DNA of 64,000 nucleotides from Pyrus communis. Lineage: Eukaryota > Streptophyta > Magnoliopsida > Rosales > Rosaceae. Location: positions 14,422,317 to 14,486,316 of the forward strand of contig NC_084806.1 in assembly GCF_963583255.1 (NCBI RefSeq), written 5' to 3'. Positions 21,725 to 30,898 of the stretch are shown piece after piece (the first letter of the stretch is position 1; every line of letters begins with the position of its first letter). Under the pieces are notes generated by a model. That model was not told the origin of the DNA. It ran no database searches and was given only the letters and a program-made list of their open reading frames with translations. Position numbers and translations under genes: made by a program.

Positions 21725-23516
21725 TTGTCCCTTAATGATTCTCATAACCAATCGTCTTCTACGCCAGATGGGCCACCGCTCTGTAGTCTCCTGGAAAGAA
21801 TTAATGGAGGTATCCCTAAACCCACTTATGAGGCAGACCCTAAGTGTAAAACTACATATTCAGTGAGCATACCAATCCATAACTCGAGAGTGAAGTACCC
21901 ACTAAACAACTATGTGTCCACCTGTCACCTATCTGAATCAAATACATCATTTGTAAATCAATTGTCTACTGTATATATTCTTAACAGTGTGCAGGAAGCC
22001 TTAGCCGATCCTAGATGGAAAAAAACGATTAATAAGGAACTAAGATCGCTGAAGAAGAATACTACCTGGGAACTATCGGACTTGTCAGTGGGCAAGAAAC
22101 CTGTGGGATATAAATGGGTCTGTACAGTGAAATACAAACCCAATGGAGCAGTTGATCGATTTAAAGCAAGACTAGTGTTAAAGGGGTACACTCATAAATA
22201 TGGCATAGATTACATGAACACCTTCGAGCCAGTAGCCAAGATCAATACCGTTCGAGTTCTATTACGCCTAACAGCGAACCTAGACTGACCACTTCAATAG
22301 TTCGATGTCAAAAATGCATTCCTATATGGAGATTTAACCGAAGAAATTTATGTCGAGCTTACACTAGGATGTATCGGAATGGACATGAACAAGGATAAGG
22401 TATGTAAGCTAAAGAAGTCATTGTATGGCTTGAAGTAGTCACTAAGAGCATGGTTCAGCAGGTTCACTAAATCAATGAAGGCATTTGGGTATAGACAAAG
22501 AAATTGGGATTACACTTTGTTCTTGAAACGGAAGAATAAGAAGATTACAACACTCATTGTATGTGGATGACATGGAGGTTACAGAAAATGACCCAGTTGA
22601 ACAATCAATGCTAAATAAGTATTTGTCCACGAAGTTTGAAATGAAGGATCTTGGATCTATAAAGTACTTTCTTGGAATTGAGGTATTAAGAAGCAAGTTT
22701 GGAATATCTCTGTCCCAAAGAAAGTATATTATTGATTTGTTAAAGGAGACTGCGATGTTAGCATGCAAACCTGTAGCAACTCCGTTGGTTGAAGGAATGA
22801 AGTTGAGTATTGACTAGAATCAAGTACCAGTAGACAAAGGAAGATATCAGAGGTTAATTGGGAGATTGATGTATTTGGCATATATGAGACCTGATCTTGC
22901 TTATGCCCTGAGTGTGGTAAGTTAATAGATGCATGATTCGAGAGAACAACATATAGGTGCGGTTATAAGAATATTGTGTTATTTGAAGGGGAGTCTAGGA
23001 AAATGAATTTTGTTTAAGAAGAATGAGAATTTCAGGGTGAAAGGATATACCGATGCCGACTGGGCAAGATCGGTAGATGACCGACAATCGACATCAGGAT
23101 ACTTCACCTTTGTTGGAGGCAATTTGGTAATATGAAGAAGTAAAAAGCAGAATGTAGTAGCTCGGTCGAGTGCATAAGCAGAATATAGAGGCATGGCTCT
23201 TGGTATTTGTGAACTCTTGTGGCTTAAGTTTCTATTACAGGATTTGGGGGTTAACCATAGTCAGTTGATGAAGTTATTCTATGACAACAAAGCTGCAAGG
23301 GATATCGCTTATAATCTGGTACAACATGATAGGACTAAGCATGTGGAGGTTGATAGGTTCTTCATTAAAGAAAAATTGGAAGGAAAAGTAATTGAATTTT
23401 CTTCGATTAGGACCGAGGATCAAGTGGCAGATATACTTACAAAGGCCGGTTCTAGTGACAAGTTTTCAATGTTTTTGGACAAGTTGGGCATGTGTGACAT
23501 ATATGCACCAACTTGA
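21725..23516 (+). pseudogene. C1 reverse transcriptase and RNase H
   Basis: RT blocks in order: KKPVGYKWVCTVKYKPNGAV (about 22100-22160), [52 protein letters not shown] (catalytic Asp), KKSLYGLK (stop), and YVDDMEV at 22559 (the YVDD palm), which is in another frame. Then come LGIEVLRSKFGISLSQRKYI and the RNase H segment YTDADWARSVDDRQSTSGYF, with SSA(stop)AEYRGMA, DNKAARDIAYNLVQHDRTKH and a C-terminus ending at 23516 beside the polypurine tract. Multiple stops are present. Confidence 0.85.
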
Positions 23517-23623
23517 GGGGGAATGTTAACTTGTATAATATTTCCTTTAATTTTGGGATTCTTATAATTTTGGGTTTCCTAGTTTAGGTGATAGATTGCT
23601 TGTAATTATTTTTTCCTTATTGG

Positions 23624-24524
23624 TGTAGACATGTAAATTTCATTGCATATAAATGATGCATCGCAAAGCTCCACGTGGCATATGACTCATCACAAATGAA
23701 CAAGTCATCAATGACATGTGGCACAAATCAAGCAAAGGAAGTATAAAACTTCCCCAAAATTCGGCAATAACAGAGAATCCCCCTTAAATTAAGCTAGGGA
23801 ATCCAAATTGATCCTAAAACTAGAAAGAAAGCTAAAGCATCTTCATAAAATAAGTAAGAACTAAAGATTGCTCACAAAATAGGCAACAAGATCCTTAAAG
23901 TCGGCCAAGGGAGTAAAGTGGCTGAAATTAAGATACAAAACATACCTAAAATCATCCCAAAGGCAAGCCTTGAGAAGCCAATAAATACAAGGTCCTCCCA
24001 TAAGCATAAAGGTCGAAATTTTTGCATTTAGAAGAACCTCTGCACAAATCTTTGAAGACTAATACGCTGCCAAAGCTCTCTTCTAAGAACATTCAACTAA
24101 AGCCGAAGCTTTCTTTCGACCAAAGCTTAAGCTCTCCCTTGAAGAATCAATAAGTGCTCGTGCCGATTCTTTCATGACCTAGTTGCAAGCTTATAAACTT
24201 GTAGCAACGTTCGTTTCAAGTTCAAGTTGCCAAGACCCTTGAAGCAACAAAATCCCGCATCAAACACTACATTTGCCGCACTCTTGAGGTAAAGATCATC
24301 CACGCGTTGTTTTCAAGCTCAAAACTTGAAGCAATCGTTCAACCGTTCGTCCGAGATCAAGTCATCGTGACCCTTGGATCAACGATCAAGCATCTACATC
24401 AAATTTGAAGACCTAATCAGAGGAAAGTTGTAAATAGATATTGTAACCTACAAATTCAAATCAATACAAACCTACTTTGTACACGTGTTCTTGTTTCATT
24501 CAATACAAAATTTTTGTGTTTAGA
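23624..24524 (+). mobile_element. Solo LTR, 901 bp
   Basis: It opens TGTAGACATGTAAATTT and closes TGTGTTTAGA, a one-base variant of the expected ...TTTACA end. ATTGG is found on both sides (23619-23623 and 24525-24529). It carries an internal TATA-like/poly(A)-type 3' portion but no coding sequence, primer site or polypurine tract, so it reads as a solo gypsy LTR. A caveat is that the copia LTR it appears to interrupt does not resume after 24529. Confidence 0.6.
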
Positions 24525-24528
24525 ATTG

Positions 24529-24625
24529 GCACTCCACACTTTGTATTTTGCACTTTAAACTTTCTATATTTTGAAAGAAAAATACATTTGTGAGGAGTTT
24601 TAAATGAGATTTTTGGAGTGCAAAT
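24529..24625. mobile_element. Short MITE-like element
   Basis: GCACTCCACA (24529 on) and TTTTGGAGTGC (about 24612-24622) are inverted repeats bracketing about 95 bases. I could not define a target duplication. Confidence 0.4.
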
Positions 24626-25634
24626 AACAGTTCTCGAATAAAAAATTCCATGACTTATCTCTGTTGTGTTTTCCACAAAAGCAGATTTTTCTTGTGAATC
24701 AACTATTTTCTTGAACCTCATGCTTTATGTTTTGGTTAATTCATATCTAATGAATAAGGATATCGAGGATACATACATACATATATATATATATATTTTT
24801 TTTTGAATTAAATGATATTATTTACACTAAGAGGAGAGGGTGGGCAAAGCTTTAGAATGTACTGACATTAATGTGATTCAAATATTTTTATACACACACT
24901 TAGACACAATTTCTTTTCTTCTCATTTGATAATTGTTTTCAAGGATCCGAACAATCTAATATTTTAATTCATAATTCATAAATCTTCTTTGTAAAAAATT
25001 CAACAAATTCAAAATTATTAAGACATTCATTTGTAATGAAAAATAAATAAAATATTACTGGAAATACTAAAATTCGTGTTATTTAATTTAACAATAAAAA
25101 GTTTAAATTTTCCACAGTGAAATCGTTAAAAAACGTTATATGTGGACCCTAAAAAATGTGTCCTCATTCTAATAATATGCGATAGGCTTGAAATATCGTG
25201 GAGTCATAATATGTTGGCTTACATTAAGTTTCCAGTTATAATTCATAATATAACATGCTGCCTACCAAATAAAGCCAAAAATCCCACGCATTTCGACTTC
25301 CGTTTCGACTGCAAATTTGGTTTAGCCGTCGGAGATGACGACAAAGAGTTGACCAATTTGTTTATGTGAAAACTCTCTAAATTTTTTATTAGCTTAAACA
25401 TCAAATGGTCTCTGTGTTATAGCTATTCGGCCTATTAGTCTTTGTGTTTATTTTTATTTGTAAATTAAGAACATTTTGTCTAATCTCTGTTTAAAAATTC
25501 ATAAAACTATACCAACATGTTATAAAAAAAATACTTTTTCAATTAAAATAGAAAGAAATATAATTTCCAAATGAAAAAAATTAGACAAACCCACCCTATC
25601 ATCCGCCTTATCCTTAACCCAAACACCAACCCTA
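24626..25634. other. Intergenic DNA, no gene recognised
   Basis: AT-rich sequence with an (AT)n tract at about 24778-24797. 25387-25460 (AAATGGTCTCTGTGTTATAGC) is an inverted relative of 30340-30450, probably a dispersed MITE. Frames here show no domain. Confidence 0.5.
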
Positions 25635-26323
25635 GCCACACACGCTTGCAACTCGACGAACGCGTCTCTAAATCCACCTCGACCCCACCTATTAGTGTAG
25701 TCCCAAGTCAATTAACTCTAGCCACCTCTCATCGACTGTGTAATCGATTAACATATCGCAATTAAGAGAGCTATATTTTATCCGCTTTCTTTATTTAAAT
25801 TTAAAATCATTGAGAAATAAAACATATAAGAGATAAAACTTTCAATCTGAAAAAATTATTAAGGTTGTAACCTGCATAGAATATAGTAACGTAGAATGCA
25901 TTTTACATTAATGTTAGTGACTTCAATAAAAAATTGAAAACCAACAAGGTTTTAGTCAGAAACATTAATACTAGGGACCGCATCTTAAGTATCCCTTGTT
26001 GATATTCATTGCCAATCAAGTTAATTGGCATTATCTTTTGGCCTTATAATAAATAGGGTAATGCTAGTGAGATCAAATTTTCAAAACCAAATTTGCAAAT
26101 CAAATTACGTAATGGTTGATGATTGAATTATTATTTAAATGTTGATTAACGTGCTTATTTCCTATTAGTGACACATCATTTGGTTTAACAATTTGATCTC
26201 CCCAGTATTACCCTAATAAATATCACTATTCGTTCAACTTCAAACACTATAAAATGATATCCTCACGCCACTTACATACATTACCAAACCAGTTATCTGA
26301 ATCAAATCTAGTCACACACAAAG
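25635..26323 (+). promoter_or_regulatory. Upstream region of dioxygenase pseudogene A
   Basis: This is homologous to the upstream region of the intact gene at 30899. Matching blocks are 25675-25860 with 29865-30075 (TCGACTGTGTAATCGATTAAC; TTATTAAGGTTGT), and 26035-26055 plus 26214-26323 with 30778-30898. A shared TATAAAAT lies at 26248-26255 (30825-30832 in the intact gene), about 75 bases before the ATG in both. A 158-bp MITE has inserted between the two upstream parts. Confidence 0.65.
26056..26213. mobile_element. Mutator-type MITE, 158 bp (copy 2)
   Basis: The ends are GGGTAATGCTAGTGAGATC and, in reverse complement, GGGTAATACTGGGGAGATC. The flanking 9-bp repeats are identical: TAATAAATA at 26047-26055 and 26214-26222. 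The paralogous upstream region at 30790 lacks the insert. It is the same family as 4108-4264. Confidence 0.88.
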
Positions 26324-26959
26324 ATGGTATCTACCAAAACAAATTACGACCAGAAAAGTGAGGTAAAGGCTTTTGATGACACCAAAGAAGGAGTTAAAGG
26401 CCTCGTTGATGCGGGCATAACCGAGGTTCCTGGAATTTTTCATCAACCAACGGAGTCGGATATTGGGGATCGGGGAAGGTGTGGTTTAGCCCAAACTTCC
26501 TCCGATCTCCAATATCAAGAAATAATAACACGATGACATTTTGTTCAATTATAATATACCATGTATACCGTTTCTTATTTGTCTGTATTTCTACCCTCTC
26601 TAAATTGTATAATTTTTCTTGTGTTAAATTTGTTTCGATTTAGATTCCAGTTTGGGTTGTAAAATTGATTTTTTTATTTTTTTATTTTTTTGATTTAGCA
26701 CATATCAAATGATAGATTTAAGAGCATACAACACAAGGTACTGGCAAACTGTGTTGGCCCAAGGATATCTGTTGCGAGGATATCTGTTGCGAGCTTCCTC
26801 TGTACAGGGATGCTACCGTTGACAAAACTATATGGACCAATCAAAGAGTTATTAGACAATCCTCTAGAGTACAGGTAGACAACTGTGAGGGATTTCTTTG
26901 TTGACTACAATAAAAAAGGCCTTGATGACACATCTGCCTTGTCGGATCTCAAGCTTTGA
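26324..26959 (+). pseudogene. 2OG-Fe(II) dioxygenase pseudogene A, internally deleted
   Basis: The first 46 codons ([20 protein letters not shown] ... ITEVPGIFHQPTESD) closely match the intact gene at 30899. At 26460 the sequence jumps into intron 2, so the rest of exon 1, intron 1, exon 2 and the iron-binding H-x-D are gone. Exon 3 (26701-26959) is recognisable (KSIQH-type iron His, [14 protein letters not shown]) but carries a direct 15-base duplication (AGGATATCTGTTGCG twice), a 6-base loss, a TAG stop in VQR(stop)TTVRDF and a damaged 3' splice site. It ends at the usual KL-stop. No functional product is possible. Its start and promoter are otherwise well preserved. Confidence 0.9.
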
Positions 26960-27749
26960 AGTTGGACAGAGAGGATCAGTACTCAAATGAACATGAAAGT
27001 TTCTCTATTTACAATTTATAGCCGTACCATTTTTATTATTAGTTTTTTGTTTCAAAAATACTTATTACAATTATAAAAATAATTAAATAATAAGTTAGAT
27101 TTGACATATCGGGTGAAGAACAAAATAAAATTAAAAAAAAAAAAATCAAATTGCCTCATAAGCCGTCGAATTTAAATATATGTTTAAAGTTTGATATCTT
27201 TGGAGATGGTCTAAGGCGTTTCTATCGTCGAAAAAAAAAAAAAAAAAAAAACTATCTTGTAAGGTGACTATTGAAATAGACCATACTAAATGATAGAATA
27301 AATGCATATAGAGTGTAACATATGGTGGGTTGGATGAGATTATGCCTTAAGTATATATTGGATTAACAAAGACTTGTAAGACAGGACATGTAACCCATAT
27401 ATAAGGATAAGCTAAATAACCCACTCTATTATGGATTCATAACTCAATATATCAAGTTCTGTCCAGCTCACATTTTGATATAACAAATAACGAACTAGAC
27501 ACAAGTTCATTTTAATTATTCTCAACCTGTCCCAACCGACCTCTCAAATAGGCCCTTAGGAGTATAGTGGAACTATTATTGGAAAAGATATTGTTTTGAC
27601 CTAAATTTAGCAGTCTCCATGTGGCGTTCCATGCTTAATCTACTAAGTAGTACGTGCTCATGTCAATCTACTACGTAGTTTGTGCCCTGATTTACTAATT
27701 AATTTGTCCCCCCTCCCAAGATTAGTTGCCCCTATCTATAAAGTAGCAT
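26960..27749. other. Intergenic DNA, no gene recognised
   Basis: Downstream of pseudogene A. It contains A-rich tracts (27129-27144, 27229-27250) and no domain-bearing frame. Confidence 0.5.
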
Positions 27750-28780
27750 GTGAAAAAAGGGTTAACGTTTCGGAGGCTTTGCGCCTATCTATAAGTAATT
27801 TGTCAGAGGCTTTGCGCAATGGGGATATTTGGTTGGGCAAGAAACATTTCGTTGGGCAAACATTTGGCACCAAGAAAAAAAAAAGTGTGTAGTGTGAGAA
27901 ATCTTGCCCAACGAACCATAAGAGGTTTCGTTGCGCAAATGCTTAATTAGGTTTAAGGGTTTAGGGTTTTCGTTCATTGGGTAAGTGGATATATACGTTG
28001 GGGCAAAGTGAGTGGCATGGTTGGCATATTAAATTCTTTTGATGATTTTTGCATTCTACGAAACTAGTTTCCATGATATAATTGTCAAACTTGTTTTTAT
28101 ATACTTCCAAATCTCATACACCAAAAATCACAAAAAATAAACGTTCAGAGATTAGATAACTGGACGAAATCATTCAACTATTAGAGACCAAAAATCATGA
28201 TGTAACGGTCATTTTAGCTCTGATTTGGATGATTTTTTACAAGTATACTGCTAGACTCTAGAAGAATACAATTAACGAACTTGATCATCAATTTGAAATA
28301 TTTACACTAATGGATACAACAAAAGCTTACTAACTATGTTAAAAGTTATGGGAATTTTTTTTTCTTTGCCCGATGAATTAGATGGGTTCGTCGGGCCACC
28401 CTACCAATAGTCGTCGGCAAAATTACAAACTATGTCGAGAAAACTCTACAAATTACCTCCAAATGTTTCTCCAAAAATCAAATTTGCTCCTAGAAAAGGT
28501 TACCTGACAAATATTCCAAAATTTCGTCCGGAAAATATTATTTCCCACCAATTTTTTTCGTCAAAATTAAATATTCCAAGCAACTTTTGCTTGCTAAACT
28601 TTTAGGGTTTGCCCGATGAAATCTGAATATGTGAGAATTTGGTAAAATTGTAGAAATATGTGAAATTGTAGGAAAGTATATGAAAATTGGTAAAATTCTA
28701 GAAATATGTGAAATAGTTAATTTTTTTTTTCTTTCACAAATGTCATCGCACTGGACCACCAATGGGCACCCATCTTCCTC
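27750..28780. mobile_element. CACTA-like non-autonomous remnant (inferred)
   Basis: The region holds repeated, oppositely oriented motifs of the form TTGCCCAACGAA/TTCGTTGGGCAA and TTTGCCCGATGAA/TTCGTCGGGCC (about 27826-27860, 27903-27945, 28366-28400, 28605-28618). These are variants of the TTGCGCGACGAA motif that fills the subterminal DNA of the CACTA element at 61000-63434. No TIR, target duplication or transposase was found, so the assignment rests on motif similarity. It includes the single 338-bp-type unit at 28041-28350. Confidence 0.4.
28041..28350 (-). repeat. Diverged single copy of the 338-bp satellite unit
   Basis: The reverse complement aligns through its whole length with the 6475-8227 array: TTGTATCCATTAGTGTAAATAT, AAAAAATCATCCAAATCAGAG, CATCATGATTTTTGGT, then TACAAGTTTGACAA-type and GAAACTAGTTTCG. 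The order spans a unit junction, so it is circularly permuted relative to the array starts. Divergence is high, roughly a quarter to a third of positions by eye. Confidence 0.65.
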
Positions 28781-29440
28781 TTTTTCTGGTCAAAGTGAGT
28801 GTTCGACCCTCAACACCACCCAGGCGGCTAGCGGCACCTAGGCGGCCACTTTTGAGTTAGCAATCGACCCTAGTAATTCTGGGCCATAGGGCAGAGTGGC
28901 CCGATTTGCTATCGACCTCACAGCCACAAATGCCATGAACTTGTGGTAGCCCTAACCCAAGGCCACTGTGCAAAAAGTGGGAGACGAAGAACTCCCGACC
29001 GGACCTAAGAGCAAAATCTAGGGGATCTGTACAAGGTTGGCGAGCAATCAGATCACCCGGGTATCATAGTTCTGAATCTTGGTTATTGGTAACCCTAATC
29101 ATCTGCAAGCGAGCGATAAAATGAACATCTTGTTGACATCTATAATGCAAAAGAAGGATGAGTACCTCCCCAACCATTGCCATCAACAATCGAATGTGCA
29201 TATGGGAAAGCTGACACCTGATCCAAAGGTCTCTCTACAGTTGCTGATGGATGGAGTTGGGTGACGGAAAGGCAAGAAAGTTTGCAATGTAGGAACCGGT
29301 CGGGTTCGGGACCTCAAAGGGTCTTCTTCTTATAAAAAGATTGTGACTGTTGGGCCTCATACATAGAGCAACCTAGTTGGATACCATGAAAAAATTGAGG
29401 TTTCACTATGAAACCAATTGGTAATATAAGAAGTAACCCA
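28781..29440. other. Intergenic DNA, no gene recognised
   Basis: This is GC-richer than its surroundings (28800-29060: GGCGGCTAGCGGCACCTAGG, CCACCCAGGCGG). The later part (29340-29440) resembles 5600-5690 and leads into the paralogous block. No supported coding region was seen. Confidence 0.45.
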
Positions 29441-29857
29441 ACCTCTTATAATCCCTTGCAAGACTTCTCCTTTCACCGATGTAGGATTCTTTTACCTTCA
29501 CATCCTCACATGGCTACTCTTTATATTATCAATTGTTTTTATCCTAGAACCTCAACCTTCTTTAGAGATTAATGTAAGGGATTACATTTTTTAGGTCCGT
29601 AACAATGACCTTGATGGCACATCTACCTCCATCGTCTCGTTTCAAGCTTTGAACTATTGCTATGAACATTCTGTAAGGTGATTGTTAAAATCTGCCGTAT
29701 TAAATTATAAAATAAATACCTGGTTGTAATAATTTATGGTGATTTGTTAGAGAAATGTTATTAAATTGTTATTAGTGCTATGTAAATGATCGTTAGAATT
29801 TCCTAATAATTATAAAACACAATGACTGTAATAATTCAGGTTATAGGCCACGGCGAA
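29441..29857. repeat. Intact paralogous block with empty insertion site
   Basis: 29441-29515 matches 5692-5771, and 29549-29857 matches 17515-17857. Where the other copy holds the 11.7-kb G2 insertion between ACTAC repeats, this copy reads CACATGGCTACTC at about 29508-29520. It contains an orphan dioxygenase exon 3 end at 29601-29652. Confidence 0.8.
29601..29652 (+). pseudogene. Dioxygenase exon 3 terminal fragment (duplicate)
   Basis: GACCTTGATGGCACATCTAC ... TTTCAAGCTTTGA, the duplicate of 17580-17627, with a few extra bases (CTCCATCG region). Only the last codons are present. Confidence 0.7.
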
Positions 29858-30898
29858 TAGGTCTCCAGATCTACCTCGACTCCACTTATCGTTGTAGTAC
29901 CAAGAAAATTACCTGGTCATTTCCCCTTCGACTGTGTAATGGATTAACAGATTGCAATTGAGAGCCATATTTACCCTTTTTCTTTATTTAAATTTAAATT
30001 ACAAAAAATTTAAAATTAATGAGAAATAACATATATACTAGATACATTTTCAATCTAAAAACTTATTAAGGTTGTCACATAAAAAAAAGCGGGGGCGGGG
30101 GCGGGGGTGGGGCCCGGTGGGGGACTATGGGGGTGAAATTTTAATTTAAACTATTTATTTTTAATTTTTAATTTAAAATATTTATTTTTAATTTTTATTA
30201 TTGTACCTAAAACCTATTACTTATAAGTGACGAAGGTACTGATTGAAAAATATTTTAAATTTAATAGATAAATTTATAAATAAGTTTATAATAATTTATG
30301 AATTTTGAACAAGATTGCATGGAATGTCCTTAATTGGCTAACATAGATAAACACGAAGATTAAATTGGTCAAATTAAAACACATGGAGACTAAATCAGCC
30401 AAATAGTTGAATGGCTATAACACAAAGACCATTTTGACATTTAAGCCTTTTTTATTTGTTTTGGCTGCAATAGTACCTATGATTTAGTGGTAAGAGTTTT
30501 ATATATGTAATACCTAACAGTTGTAAAAATTAATTAAATCTAAATGCTATATCTATCTTTTAATTTTTCGGACTAGACAATGGTTCATACCATGTGATTC
30601 TATAAAAACTTGTAGTGCCCGCAGCGACCGCGATGAAAAATTGTTTACAATTGGGTCAAACATATTAGTTACTGAATCAAGATGATTAGTACTGATGGCA
30701 TTGTTCTAACCTACTTTTAGTTTACAAATTGTTGATGTTCATTGCCAATCAATTCAAAAGTTTTATTTGAATTATCTTTTGGCCTTATATATAATAATAT
30801 CGCTATTCGTCCAACTTCAACCATTATAAAATGATCTCCTCGGGCCACTTACATACATTAACAAGCCAGTTATCTTACAAATCCAGTCCCACACAAAG
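29858..30898 (+). promoter_or_regulatory. Upstream region of the intact dioxygenase gene at 30899
   Basis: A TATA candidate TATAAAAT lies at 30825-30832 and is conserved in pseudogene A. With the usual spacing of about 30 bases, transcription would start near 30855-30860, giving a short leader of about 40 bases. A second AT-rich candidate, TTATATATAA, is at 30785-30794. A G-rich tract (30091-30112) sits about 790 bases upstream and is absent from the paralogous promoter. Blocks at 29865-30075 and 30778-30898 are shared with the pseudogene A promoter. Confidence 0.55.
30091..30125 (+). other. G-quadruplex-type tract
   Basis: GGGGGCGGGGGCGGGGGTGG followed by GG, then CCCGGTGGGGGAC: four G-runs of 4-5 separated by single bases, in otherwise AT-rich DNA. 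Confidence 0.85.

Larger units (their letters stand above)
18692..23623 (+). mobile_element. Ty1/copia retrotransposon C1, decayed
   Basis: A 5' LTR (18692-18864) and a 3' LTR beginning at 23524 share CTTGTATAATATTTCCTTTAAT and GGTGATAGATTGCTTGTAAT. A degraded primer site (TTGGCACTAAAGC, cf. the usual TGGTATCAGAGC) follows the 5' LTR. The polypurine tract TGAGGGGGAA precedes the 3' LTR at 23514-23523. The gene order gag, protease, integrase, RT, RNase H is the copia order. Dozens of stops and frameshifts show it is long dead. The 3' LTR stops after about 95 bases, at the solo LTR at 23624. Confidence 0.85.

Noticed and set aside
27950..27972. Interstitial telomere repeat (TTTAGGG)
   Set aside because: Only about two imperfect units (AAGGGTTTAGGGTTTT); within chance in AT-rich plant DNA.
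29079..29264. 61-residue frame upstream of the dioxygenase genes
   Set aside because: No domain, no conservation with the paralogous flank, no splice context.
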